Source: Sediminibacterium ginsengisoli (GTDB lineage: Bacteria; Bacteroidota; Bacteroidia; Chitinophagales; Chitinophagaceae). From it: DNA of 6,957 nucleotides. Below are positions 1 to 6,957 of the stretch, piece after piece (position 1 is the first letter of the stretch; each line of letters begins with the position of its first letter). The stretch covers positions 1 through 6,957 of the forward strand of contig CALPSK010000042.1 of NCBI GenBank assembly GCA_943326215.1, read 5' to 3'. The position numbers and the translations under genes are program-made. A model generated the notes under the pieces. It was not told the DNA's origin and made no database searches. It worked only from the letters and a program-made list of their open reading frames with translations.

Positions 1-1397
1 CTACATGGACAAATATGACAGCGAATATTACAGGCCTTCCTAAAGGTGCCTGGGTTGCTCAAGTAAGAACTTCTACTTATAATGCCAACGAAGTTTTTGT
101 GGTGGCTAATAATTATAGACAAGGAGATTTTGCTCCTTATATTTTTAGAACCACTGACCAAGGAAAAACATGGACTAATATTGTAAGTGCAGCTAAAGTA
201 ACAGGCTATGCCTTAACAGTGATTCAAGATATTGCTGAACCTAATTTAATTTTTGTGGGTACAGAGCAAGGTCTGTATGTAAGTTTAGACAATGCGGAAA
301 CTTTCCAACAATGGAAAAATGGGTATCCTTCTGTATCTACGTATGATTTCGCGATTCAAGAAAGAGAAGCCGATTTAGCCATTGCCACTTTTGGTCGTGC
401 TTTATGGGTATTAGACGATATTAAGCCACTTCGTAAGTTAGCGAAGAACAAAGGTGTAGCAAATAACTTTTTTGTATCTGCGCCAAATGCAGTGATCAAT
501 GCTTCTTATAAAAATTCATCGTATGAGTGGAGTACTTGGGGAATGTATGATGCGGAGAATCGTCCATCAGGTTATCCTTTCACTGTTTATTTAATAGATA
601 GTGTTAAAAAAGTGAAAGTGCAAATTAAAGATGCGCAAGATTCAGTGATTAGAAATTTAACCTTCAAAGTGGATTCTGGTTTCAATAGACAATACTGGGG
701 TTTTGAGCAAAAAGGAAAACGTGCAGCGGGTATGTCTAAAGTAGGAGGAGGAGGCCGTAGAAGAATGGTGGAAGAAGCGCCTGCGGATCCAGAAGAAGAA
801 AGAGAGTATAGAGGTAGGGCTGTTTTACCTGGAAAATATAAAGTAGTCGTAACTGCTAATAAACAAAAAGATTCTATGTGGATTGAAGTAAAAGGCGATG
901 AGCGCTTAGCGGATAGAACCTTGGTGGTGAAAAAGCAAGATGAATTAATGGCAAAGCATCAACCTAGTGCTGATAAATTTAATAGTGTAATGGATCAATT
1001 AGATGAGGTAGATGCTTTATTATTAGAATTAAAGGCCGAATGGAAAGATAAAAAAGACAAAGGTCTTGATACTTTAAACAAGGCCCATAAGACAATAACT
1101 GCAAGTGCTAAAGTTTTACGCGAATCTATTTTTGGTAAAAAGCAAGAAAAGCAAGGGTATGGTACTGTAGATGTCATTACACCTATTTCTATCATCAGAG
1201 ACGCTTCTATGTTAATTGGCGGCAAGAATACAATGCCGGGTGCACAAGAAGAAAGAAAATTACAAGAGGCTGAAACGGCTATTCAAAATGTCATTGCCAA
1301 AGCGAATGAATTTTTTACAAAGGATTGGGCAAACTTTAGAAAATTAGTAGAAGCCACTCCTATTAAAAAGTTCAAAGATTATGATTCTATAAAATAA
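1..1397 (+). CDS. Sortilin/VPS10-like BNR-repeat beta-propeller protein, 3' part (5' end outside window)
   Basis: This is the C-terminal part of a large secreted-type beta-propeller protein. The frame is open to the left edge (first full codon at 3), and the residues before the Met at 15 read TWTN, the end of an Asp-box, so that Met is internal. Numbering from that Met, one clear Asp-box lies at 45-53 (RTTDQGKTW) and a degenerate one at 89-97. The propeller-closing motif TFGRALWVLDD is at 125-135. An Ig-like, FlgD-type segment follows (about 188-292, with a YWGF strand and PGKYKVVV), then a charged helical tail (about 300-450). The visible start aligns with about residue 602 of the downstream paralogue, so roughly 600 residues are probably missing. 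A low-complexity Gly/Arg then Glu-rich insert sits at 244-263. The family is often annotated as 'glycosyl hydrolase' or 'sortilin-like', but no catalytic activity can be inferred. No T9SS-type C-terminal sorting domain is recognised. A hairpin terminator follows the stop. Confidence 0.88.
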   Translation, partial: TWTNMTANITGLPKGAWVAQVRTSTYNANEVFVVANNYRQGDFAPYIFRTTDQGKTWTNIVSAAKVTGYALTVIQDIAEPNLIFVGTEQGLYVSLDNAETFQQWKNGYPSVSTYDFAIQEREADLAIATFGRALWVLDDIKPLRKLAKNKGVANNFFVSAPNAVINASYKNSSYEWSTWGMYDAENRPSGYPFTVYLIDSVKKVKVQIKDAQDSVIRNLTFKVDSGFNRQYWGFEQKGKRAAGMSKVGGGGRRRMVEEAPADPEEEREYRGRAVLPGKYKVVVTANKQKDSMWIEVKGDERLADRTLVVKKQDELMAKHQPSADKFNSVMDQLDEVDALLLELKAEWKDKKDKGLDTLNKAHKTITASAKVLRESIFGKKQEKQGYGTVDVITPISIIRDASMLIGGKNTMPGAQEERKLQEAETAIQNVIAKANEFFTKDWANFRKLVEATPIKKFKDYDSIK

Positions 1398-1402
1398 ATA
1401 TT

Positions 1403-1446
1403 AAGAATTTGAATCCTAATAGAAATTTAGGATTCAAATTCTTTTA
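1403..1446 (+). terminator. Rho-independent-type hairpin after the first propeller gene
   Basis: A perfect 17-bp inverted repeat (1403-1419 with 1427-1443) encloses a 7-nt loop and runs into a short T tract. It begins 5 bases after the TAA of the upstream gene and ends 30 bases before the next ATG. The stem is AT-rich with a central GAATCC/GGATTC core, and the T run is short, so termination may be partial. It could instead act as an mRNA-stabilising hairpin between two co-transcribed paralogues. Confidence 0.7.
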
Positions 1447-1473
1447 CTCTAATAATTTTAAAAAATAAGTAGT

Positions 1474-4400
1474 ATGAAAAAATTTTTATTAATCTCGATG
1501 TCATTATTTTCTTTACTCGTTTTTACTTCAGTAGAAGCGCAGAAGAAAAAAACAGTAGCGCCTCTTGCAACTAATAGTTTGTCTGAGGACGCAATTATCA
1601 AAGCGCAAAATTTTAGACTCATTGGTCCCTTCAGAGGCGGAAGAGCTGCCTCGGCGGTGGGTTCTTATACCGATGTGAATACATTTTATATGGGGGCTAC
1701 GGGCGGAGGTATTTGGAAAACCACAGATGCAGGTAGTAATTGGAAAAATATTTCTGACGGATTTTTTGGAGGTAGTATGGGTGCTATTGCCATTGCACCT
1801 TCGAATGAATCAATTGTGTATGTGGGAGAAGGGGAGAATAGCATGAGAGGTAATGTGAGTGAGGGTTTGGGCGGTATGTGGAAGTCGACAGATGATGGAA
1901 AGACTTGGAAAAACATGGGCTTAAAAGAAGCAAGACATATTGTAAGAATTATAGTGCATCCAAAAAATCCTGACGTTATTTGGGTAGCAGCTATGGGACA
2001 TTTATTTGGACCTAATGAAACAAGAGGTGTATTTAAAAGTACCGATGGTGGCCAAAACTGGAAAAAAGTATTGTATGTTAATGAGCAAACGGGCGCCAGT
2101 GATTTAGTAATAGATCCTAGTAATCCAGAAATTTTATATGCTGGTACTTGGCAGTTAATTCGTACGCCCTATAGCTTAGAAAGTGGTGGAGAAGGTTCTG
2201 GTTTATATAAAAGTACAAATGGTGGAGATACTTGGACTTCTATTAAAACCAATAAAGGTTTTCCAAAAGGTGTTTGGGGTATTACCGCTATTGCAGTTGC
2301 TAAATCCAATACCGATAAATTATATGCTTTAATTGAAAATAAAGACGGCGGTTTATATGTATCTGAAAATGCAGGTAAGACTTGGGAATTAGTAAACAGT
2401 GATAATAATATTCGTCAAAGAGCTTGGTATTATACAAAAGTATTTATCGATCCTGCAGATGAAAATAAAATTTACTGTCCGAATGTAAACTTTATGGTAT
2501 CTAGTGATGGAGGAAAATCTTTTTCAAGTATGAGAACACCGCATGGTGATCATCACGATTTATGGATTGATCCAAAAAATGGCAAGCGTATGATTGTTGC
2601 TGATGATGGTGGCGCGCAAGTAAGTTTAGACGGTGCTAAAAATTGGAGTACTTTAATGAACCAACCTACTGTGCAAGTTTACCGTTTAAGCACAGACAAT
2701 CATTTTCCTTATAGAGTCTTAGGTGCACAACAAGATAATTCTGCTTTTAGAATTTTATCAAGTACTTATGGTGCCTATATTGGAGAAAGTGATTTTGATG
2801 TTACTGCGGGTGGGGAGAGTGGCTATATTGTTGCTGATCCAACCAATAGTGATATTGTATATGGTGGATCTTATGGTGGTTTAATTACAAGATATGATCA
2901 CAAAACGGGTGAGAACCGTGTGATCAATGTTTGGCCTGATAATCCTATGGGTGCTGGTGCGGAAGCCATGAAATATCGTTTCCAATGGAATCATCCTATT
3001 TTCTTTTCCCCACATAATCCTAAAAAATTATACACGGCAGGTAATCATTTATTTGCTACTGAAAATGAAGGTGCAAGTTGGAATATGTTATCACCAGACT
3101 TAACTACCAATGATAAGAGCCGTCAAAAAAGTTCAGGCGGACCTATTACACAAGACAATACTAGTGTAGAATATTATTGTACCATATTTACTGCAGCAGA
3201 ATCTCCATTAGAGAAAGACTTATTATGGACAGGTAGTGATGATGGTTTAATTAATGTAAGTAAAGATGGTGGCGCTACTTGGAAAAATGTCACTCCAAAA
3301 GATATTCCACAATGGATGATGTGGAATAGAGTAGAGATAGATCCTATTAGAAAAGGAACAGCTTATTTTGCAGGAACGCGTTATAAGTTAGATGATTTTA
3401 CACCTTATTTATATGTAACACATGATTATGGTGAAACTTGGGAAAAAATTACGAGTGGCATTAACCCTCTACATTTCACAAGAGCTATTGTGGCAAGTCC
3501 AAGAAAAGCAGGCGTTTTATTTGCAGGTACTGAATACGGCTTGTACGTATCAATGAATGATGGAAAATCTTGGGAGCAACTACAATTAAATTTACCAGTG
3601 ACTCCTATTACCGATTTATTAATTAGAGATAATAATTTAATTGTAGGTACACAAGGACGTAGTATTTATATTTTAGATGATGTATCATTTATTGAAAATT
3701 ATCAAGCAACTAATGTAAACGCTTCAAAGGTATTTGCAGTGGCGAACACTTATCGTGTGCCGCCTCAAATGGGAGGCCGTCGTAATCGTGGTGCAAGAAC
3801 AGGTATGCCAGCCAATGTGGGCGTTAACCCTCCAAAAGGTGCGGTTATTAATTATTGGTTGAAAGAGGTGAATGACAGCACGACTGTTCAAATTGATATC
3901 TTAGATGAAAATAAAAAATTAGTTAGACATTTTAGTTCAAAAGAAACGGGCAAAGACAAATCTGGTATTGTAGTGGAGAATGGCTTTCAACAATTTACTT
4001 GGAATTTGTACCATAAAGAAATAGAGAAGCCTTCTGATGATTTAATATTATGGAATGGTTCAACAAGTCCAGTATTGGCAGCACCTGGTAAATACTATGC
4101 TAAAGTTAGTATTGATAAAGACTCTACTGTTTATCCTTTTGAATTGATTGCCGATCCTAATTATAAAGTATCTAATGCCGATTTAAAAGCACAGGAGCAA
4201 TTCTTATTAGAAGTTGCTGCTAGTTTTAATACCGTTATGAAGGCTTTAAAAGGTATTAAAGAAATTCGCACACAAGTACAAGTTTTACAAAAGAAAACTA
4301 AGGATTCTAGTTTCCAAAAGCAAAGCGAATCTTTATTAGCTAGTCTTAAAACCATTGAAGAGGCCTTACATCAAACTAAGGCGAAGAGCGGACAGGACGT

Positions 4401-4620
4401 TTTAAACTTCCCTATTCGTTTAGATGATAAGTTATCTGGTGTATTTGAATCTGCAGCATCAGGCTATGTGGCACCTACTAAGCAAGTAAAAGAAACCTAT
4501 ACTGATTTAAAAGCCCAAGTAGACGAGCAATTAAAAAAATATGAAACACTAAAGAAAGAAGGTGTTAAAGCTTTAAATGATGCGGTACATAAATTAATGA
4601 TACCTATTATTGGGAATTAA
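1474..4620 (+). CDS. Secreted sortilin/VPS10-like BNR (Asp-box) beta-propeller protein, complete
   Basis: This is a complete 1048-residue exported protein. Residues 1-22 form a classic signal peptide (MKK, a hydrophobic core, VEA followed by Q), suggesting signal peptidase I cleavage and no lipobox. Eleven Asp-box motifs (S-x-D-x-G-x-x-W type) are visible at about 82-90, 137-145, 188-196, 246-254, 296-304, 342-350, 383-391, 528-536, 595-603, 648-656 and 692-700. This matches a large sortilin-type or double beta-propeller. A striking HGDHHDLWIDP motif (357-367) and LGAQQDN (416-422) lie in the middle. The propeller closes with TQGRSIYILDD (726-736). A Gly/Arg-rich linker (767-778), an Ig-like domain (about 792-893, FTWNLY and PGKYYAKV) and a helical, probably coiled-coil tail (about 900-1040) follow. 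Such proteins are commonly labelled glycosyl hydrolases because of the repeats, but substrate and activity are unknown. It is a tandem paralogue of the upstream gene. The ATG at 1474 is chosen because the signal peptide starts there; no strong Shine-Dalgarno sequence is present, which is usual in Bacteroidota. Confidence 0.92.
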   Translation: MKKFLLISMSLFSLLVFTSVEAQKKKTVAPLATNSLSEDAIIKAQNFRLIGPFRGGRAASAVGSYTDVNTFYMGATGGGIWKTTDAGSNWKNISDGFFGGSMGAIAIAPSNESIVYVGEGENSMRGNVSEGLGGMWKSTDDGKTWKNMGLKEARHIVRIIVHPKNPDVIWVAAMGHLFGPNETRGVFKSTDGGQNWKKVLYVNEQTGASDLVIDPSNPEILYAGTWQLIRTPYSLESGGEGSGLYKSTNGGDTWTSIKTNKGFPKGVWGITAIAVAKSNTDKLYALIENKDGGLYVSENAGKTWELVNSDNNIRQRAWYYTKVFIDPADENKIYCPNVNFMVSSDGGKSFSSMRTPHGDHHDLWIDPKNGKRMIVADDGGAQVSLDGAKNWSTLMNQPTVQVYRLSTDNHFPYRVLGAQQDNSAFRILSSTYGAYIGESDFDVTAGGESGYIVADPTNSDIVYGGSYGGLITRYDHKTGENRVINVWPDNPMGAGAEAMKYRFQWNHPIFFSPHNPKKLYTAGNHLFATENEGASWNMLSPDLTTNDKSRQKSSGGPITQDNTSVEYYCTIFTAAESPLEKDLLWTGSDDGLINVSKDGGATWKNVTPKDIPQWMMWNRVEIDPIRKGTAYFAGTRYKLDDFTPYLYVTHDYGETWEKITSGINPLHFTRAIVASPRKAGVLFAGTEYGLYVSMNDGKSWEQLQLNLPVTPITDLLIRDNNLIVGTQGRSIYILDDVSFIENYQATNVNASKVFAVANTYRVPPQMGGRRNRGARTGMPANVGVNPPKGAVINYWLKEVNDSTTVQIDILDENKKLVRHFSSKETGKDKSGIVVENGFQQFTWNLYHKEIEKPSDDLILWNGSTSPVLAAPGKYYAKVSIDKDSTVYPFELIADPNYKVSNADLKAQEQFLLEVAASFNTVMKALKGIKEIRTQVQVLQKKTKDSSFQKQSESLLASLKTIEEALHQTKAKSGQDVLNFPIRLDDKLSGVFESAASGYVAPTKQVKETYTDLKAQVDEQLKKYETLKKEGVKALNDAVHKLMIPIIGN

Positions 4621-4644
4621 TCGTTACCCATTATAAAGAATGTT

Positions 4645-4664
4645 TTAAGTTGTTCTTAACTTAA
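4645..4664. other. Small inverted repeat after the second propeller gene
   Basis: A 7-bp perfect stem (4645-4651 with 4658-4664) encloses a 6-nt loop, in the 3' untranslated stretch between the TAA at 4620 and the strong terminator. It is all A/T apart from one G-C pair and has no T tract, so it is weak. It may help protect the 3' end of the mRNA, or may be chance in AT-rich DNA. Confidence 0.25.
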
Positions 4665-4669
4665 CATAC

Positions 4670-4710
4670 ACATAAAAAAGGTCCTCTGTTGAAGAGGACC
4701 TTTTTTATGT
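4670..4710. terminator. Bidirectional rho-independent terminator between convergent genes
   Basis: An 18-bp perfect inverted repeat (4670-4687 with 4693-4710) encloses a 5-nt loop (GTTGA). The inner stem is GC-rich (GGTCCTCT/AGAGGACC), and it is flanked by A6 on the left and T6 on the right, so either strand yields a hairpin followed by a U tract. It lies 50 bases past the propeller gene stop and 59 bases past the namZ stop, exactly where a shared terminator for two converging transcripts is expected. Confidence 0.93.
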
Positions 4711-4736
4711 AAAAATTTACAGCGTATTAATGTAAA

Positions 4737-4764
4737 ATAGTATTGTAGTTTTCTAAAATACTAT
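4737..4764 (-). terminator. Probable additional terminator hairpin immediately after namZ
   Basis: On the minus strand, four bases past the namZ stop codon, a 12-bp stem with one internal mismatch (4753-4764 with 4737-4748) closes an AAAA loop and is followed by a short U-rich run. It is AT-rich and weaker than the bidirectional terminator beyond it. It may be a first, leaky stop for the namZ transcript or a 3'-end stabiliser. Confidence 0.45.
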
Positions 4765-4768
4765 ATGC

Positions 4769-5992
4769 TTATTCAAAATCTTTATATAATAAGTATTTCT
4801 TTCTAATCATTTTAAAATTAGAAAGGTCTTTTTGCCAGCTGGCTCTTATAGCGCTAGCAGATTGGCCTGATTTTAGTTGTTCCATCAAAGTAGCGTTACC
4901 AGCTAATTTATTAAAGAAGTAGTCAGTGGCTAATTTTGATTTAGGCTCAATAAAAAAACTATCTTTTACAGGGAAAGCTTGGTAGATCTCGATGATCAAA
5001 TCTAGATCAATCTTATTAGGCGCTTGCCTCTTGCTTAAATCCCATCCATAGCAAGTCTGTCCATACAATTTCGAACTCATTGCACCCGTTCTTGGACTAG
5101 GAATAAAGCTAAAACTTTTACCTTGGATGCTTGGGTGACCAATATGCGCAAATGCATGTGCAGTACCACGACCTTCACTCATTACTGAGCCTTCTATTAA
5201 ACAGGTAGTTGGATACCAGTAGATGGCATTCATGTCTGGTAAATTTGGTGAGGGCGCAATATTAAAGGTATACATGGAACTATGGTCATAATTCTTGCAT
5301 CCAATCACAGTGAATTGAATTGGAATTCTTGCTTTATTGATACTACTATCAGATGGTGCTGTTAACCATTTTTCACCCACCAACATTGTTGCGTATTCAC
5401 CAATGGTCATGCCATATACAGTGGGAATAGATTGCTTGCCAACAAAACTACTAAAGGGTTTTTCTAATACAGGCCCATCTACATAGTGGCCATTTGGATT
5501 AGGACGATCTAAGATAATCAATGGTTTATTATTGGCCCATGCAGCTTCCATATAGTATTGCAGCGAAGAGATATAAGTATAAAATCTTGAGCCCACATCT
5601 TGTATATCAAATACCAAAATGTCTACATCTTTAAGATCTTCTTCACTTGGTCCGTATTTTTTTCCATAGAGTGAAACAATCTTTACGCCAGTGGCTTCAT
5701 CTATGCCATCCTTAGTTTTTTCTCCTGCATCTGCAGTGCCTCTAAGGCCATGTTCTGGGGTAAATACTTTTTGTATTTGAATCCCAGTTGCAAGTAAAGC
5801 GTCAATCAAATGTTTTTTACCTACAGTTGCAGTGTGGTTGGTAAACAAACCCACTCTTTTATTTTTTAAAAGGGGCAAATATTGCGCAGTTTGATAGGCA
5901 CCTGGTAATATTTCTTTGTTTTTTTGTGCTAATACAGAGAATGGCATGTTCGCAATGAGGCAAACAAGAACAAGAATGAATATTTTTTTCAT
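4769..5992 (-). CDS. namZ: Exo-beta-N-acetylmuramidase NamZ (DUF1343 / GH171 family), exported
   Basis: This 407-residue protein of the DUF1343 family is complete. Characterised members (NamZ, glycoside hydrolase family 171) remove terminal MurNAc from the non-reducing end of peptidoglycan fragments. A signal peptide covers residues 1-22 (MKK, hydrophobic core, VLA followed by Q). Cys11 is not in a lipobox, so the product is probably periplasmic or secreted rather than a lipoprotein. Family motifs appear in order: GLFTNHT (48-54), TPEHGLRGTADAGE (78-91), FDIQDVGSRFYTY (128-140), LDRPNPNG (161-168), YGMTIGEYA (193-201), APSPNLP (246-252) and SEGRGT (272-277). A C-terminal block around W386 to Y403 is also typical. 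The length is normal for the family. The ATG at 5992 is supported by the signal peptide and a purine-rich AAAGAAG just before it. It lies 119 bases downstream of nadE on the same strand with no clear terminator between, so read-through is possible. The activity is inferred from family membership. Confidence 0.9.
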   Translation of the reverse strand: MKKIFILVLVCLIANMPFSVLAQKNKEILPGAYQTAQYLPLLKNKRVGLFTNHTATVGKKHLIDALLATGIQIQKVFTPEHGLRGTADAGEKTKDGIDEATGVKIVSLYGKKYGPSEEDLKDVDILVFDIQDVGSRFYTYISSLQYYMEAAWANNKPLIILDRPNPNGHYVDGPVLEKPFSSFVGKQSIPTVYGMTIGEYATMLVGEKWLTAPSDSSINKARIPIQFTVIGCKNYDHSSMYTFNIAPSPNLPDMNAIYWYPTTCLIEGSVMSEGRGTAHAFAHIGHPSIQGKSFSFIPSPRTGAMSSKLYGQTCYGWDLSKRQAPNKIDLDLIIEIYQAFPVKDSFFIEPKSKLATDYFFNKLAGNATLMEQLKSGQSASAIRASWQKDLSNFKMIRKKYLLYKDFE

Positions 5993-6111
5993 CTTCTTTA
6001 AAAGGATTTAAATTTATTAGTACAATATAGTAAATAATATAATGAACTCTATATCCTTTTAGTGTTTTCATTCTATTAGGATAAGCTCAGGAGGAACTAT
6101 AAATTCAAGGG
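5993..6111 (-). promoter_or_regulatory. namZ leader / nadE-namZ intergenic region
   Basis: This very AT-rich gap of 119 bases should hold any namZ promoter. Reading the minus strand, TATATTG at about 6024-6030 loosely resembles the Bacteroidota -7 element (TAnnTTTG) but lacks one T, and no convincing -33 element accompanies it. A 9-bp inverted repeat (5999-6007 with 6053-6061) brackets this stretch with a 45-base spacer. No terminator is seen after nadE. Promoter placement is therefore a weak guess. Confidence 0.25.
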
Positions 6112-6957
6112 CTAATTTAAATATTTAGCTACAATGGGAACGCGTCTTCCTACACCAAAGGCTTTAGGAGAAATACGAATAATAGGACAGAATTGATTTC
6201 TTTTGTATTCATTGGTATTCACCATTTTTAAAGTCTTATCTACCAGTGCGCTGTCAAAGCCTAGGGCCTTGATGCTAGCAGGATCGGCTCTTTTTTCTAT
6301 GTATTGAAAAAGAATTTGATCGAGTATTTCATAAGCGGGTAAACTATCGCTATCTTTTTGATCTGGTCTTAATTCAGCACTAGGGGCCTTGGTAATAATA
6401 TTTGCAGGAATTATTTCTTTACTACGATTTATATAATTAGCCAATTCATAGACTTGCATTTTATAGCAATCGCCTAAAACGCCTAAGCCACCTGCCATAT
6501 CACCATATAAAGTACCATAGCCAGTAGCTAGTTCACTTTTATTAGAAGTATTTAATAAAACATAACCGAATTTATTGGCAATGGCCATTAAAATATTACC
6601 TCTTGACCTGCTTTGTATATTTTCTTCTGCTAAAGAAAAAGGTAAGTCTTTAAATAATGGTTTTAATGTATCTAAAAAACTTTCATACACTTCTTTGATC
6701 GCGATGGTATCGTAAGGGTTTTGTAAATTTTTGCTTAATGCTACAGCGTCGTCTACTGAATGAGCGGTTGAATAAGGAGAAGGCATTAATATAGCTCTCA
6801 CATTTTCAGCACCTAAGGCTTCGCAAGCAATAGCTAAGGTGACTGCTGAATCAATTCCACCAGAAGATCCTATAATGGCTTTTGTAAATCCCATTTTAGT
6901 AAAATAATCCCTTACGCCTAATACAAGTGCTTTATATACTTGATCAATATTGAGTGC
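6112..6957 (-). CDS. nadE: Glutamine-dependent NAD+ synthetase, C-terminal synthetase domain (5' end outside window)
   Basis: The product makes NAD+ from deamido-NAD+, ATP and an ammonia donor, the last step of NAD biosynthesis in the cytoplasm. The visible 281 residues are the synthetase domain. The reading frame is open through the right edge: 21 codons precede the Met at 6894, including ALVLGVRDYFTK, which matches the usual lead-in to the P-loop, so that Met is not the start. Counting from that Met, the ATP-pyrophosphatase loop SGGIDS is at 11-16, followed by SRSRGNILMAIANKFG (95-110), NTSNKSELATGYGTLYGDMAGG (115-136), the PSAELRP block (171-177), DSDSLPAYEILD (181-192) and NEYKRNQFCP...SPKAFGVGRR (228-251). 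The RSRGNILMA and PSAELRPDQKDSDSLP patterns fit the long, glutamine-hydrolysing type, which carries an N-terminal nitrilase-like amidase domain of about 260-300 residues. That domain would lie beyond the window, so its presence is inferred. No motif looks damaged. Confidence 0.94.
   Translation of the reverse strand, partial: ALNIDQVYKALVLGVRDYFTKMGFTKAIIGSSGGIDSAVTLAIACEALGAENVRAILMPSPYSTAHSVDDAVALSKNLQNPYDTIAIKEVYESFLDTLKPLFKDLPFSLAEENIQSRSRGNILMAIANKFGYVLLNTSNKSELATGYGTLYGDMAGGLGVLGDCYKMQVYELANYINRSKEIIPANIITKAPSAELRPDQKDSDSLPAYEILDQILFQYIEKRADPASIKALGFDSALVDKTLKMVNTNEYKRNQFCPIIRISPKAFGVGRRVPIVAKYLN

Noticed and set aside
995..1225. Minus-strand open frame of 76 codons inside the first propeller gene
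   Set aside because: It lies antisense to a well-supported coding region, has no recognisable motif and is explained as a shadow frame.
1453..1460. TAATTTTA as a Bacteroidota -7 promoter element for the second propeller gene
   Set aside because: It lacks the final G of TAnnTTTG, lies only 13 bases before the ATG, and its -33 element would fall in the hairpin. This is too weak to call.
1686..1916. Minus-strand open frame of 76 codons inside the second propeller gene
   Set aside because: It is antisense to the Asp-box repeats. Its Pro/Phe-rich composition is the complement of the Gly/Trp/Lys-rich coding strand.
4161..4355. Minus-strand open frame of 64 codons over the helical tail
   Set aside because: It is a shadow of the coding strand without supporting start context or motif.
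1474..4620. Repeated Asp-box coding segments as a DNA repeat array
   Set aside because: The similarity is at protein level with irregular spacing and divergent codons, so it reflects propeller blades rather than a nucleotide repeat or CRISPR.
4716..4736. 6-bp inverted repeat TTTACA/TGTAAA with a 9-base spacer
   Set aside because: It is short and AT-rich between two better hairpins, and likely to occur by chance.
5859..6071. 70-codon minus-strand frame overlapping the namZ start and leader
   Set aside because: It mostly overlaps the namZ signal peptide in another frame, its protein is Cys/Ile-rich with no family resemblance, and namZ has the clear signal peptide and motifs.
6892..6894. ATG as the start of a short, ammonia-dependent NAD+ synthetase
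   Set aside because: The frame continues upstream to the window edge with codons matching the conserved lead-in of the synthetase domain, and starting here would remove the helix before the P-loop.

Overview
The window looks like chromosomal DNA from a member of the Bacteroidota. The DNA is AT-rich, start codons lack strong Shine-Dalgarno sequences, and signal peptides end in an Ala-Gln cleavage site. The gene content (large secreted BNR/sortilin-like proteins, a NamZ/DUF1343 exo-muramidase, a glutamine-type NAD+ synthetase) also fits. Chitinophagaceae or a close relative is plausible, but the sequence alone does not prove it.

Layout: two plus-strand genes run toward two minus-strand genes. 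Positions 1-1397 hold the 3' part of a large sortilin/VPS10-like beta-propeller protein whose start lies outside the window. A 17-bp perfect hairpin (1403-1443) separates it from a second, complete member of the same family (1474-4620, 1048 aa, signal peptide, eleven recognisable Asp-boxes). The two align from the propeller through an Ig-like domain to a helical tail, so they are tandem paralogues. The 148-bp convergent gap (4621-4768) holds a strong bidirectional terminator (4670-4710), a second hairpin just after the namZ stop (4737-4764) and a weak third one (4645-4664). On the minus strand lie namZ (4769-5992) and, upstream of it, nadE (6112 to the right edge), which is cut so that its N-terminal glutaminase domain is missing.

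Functionally, the propeller proteins are probably exported and have no established substrate. NamZ is exported and should trim MurNAc from peptidoglycan fragments. NadE is a cytoplasmic housekeeping enzyme. Nothing links the four genes into one pathway. No mobile element, CRISPR array, RNA gene or phage gene was seen. I found no convincing evidence of a new multi-gene system. The most interesting open question is the biochemical role of the duplicated propeller proteins, particularly a conserved-looking His/Asp cluster in the complete copy.
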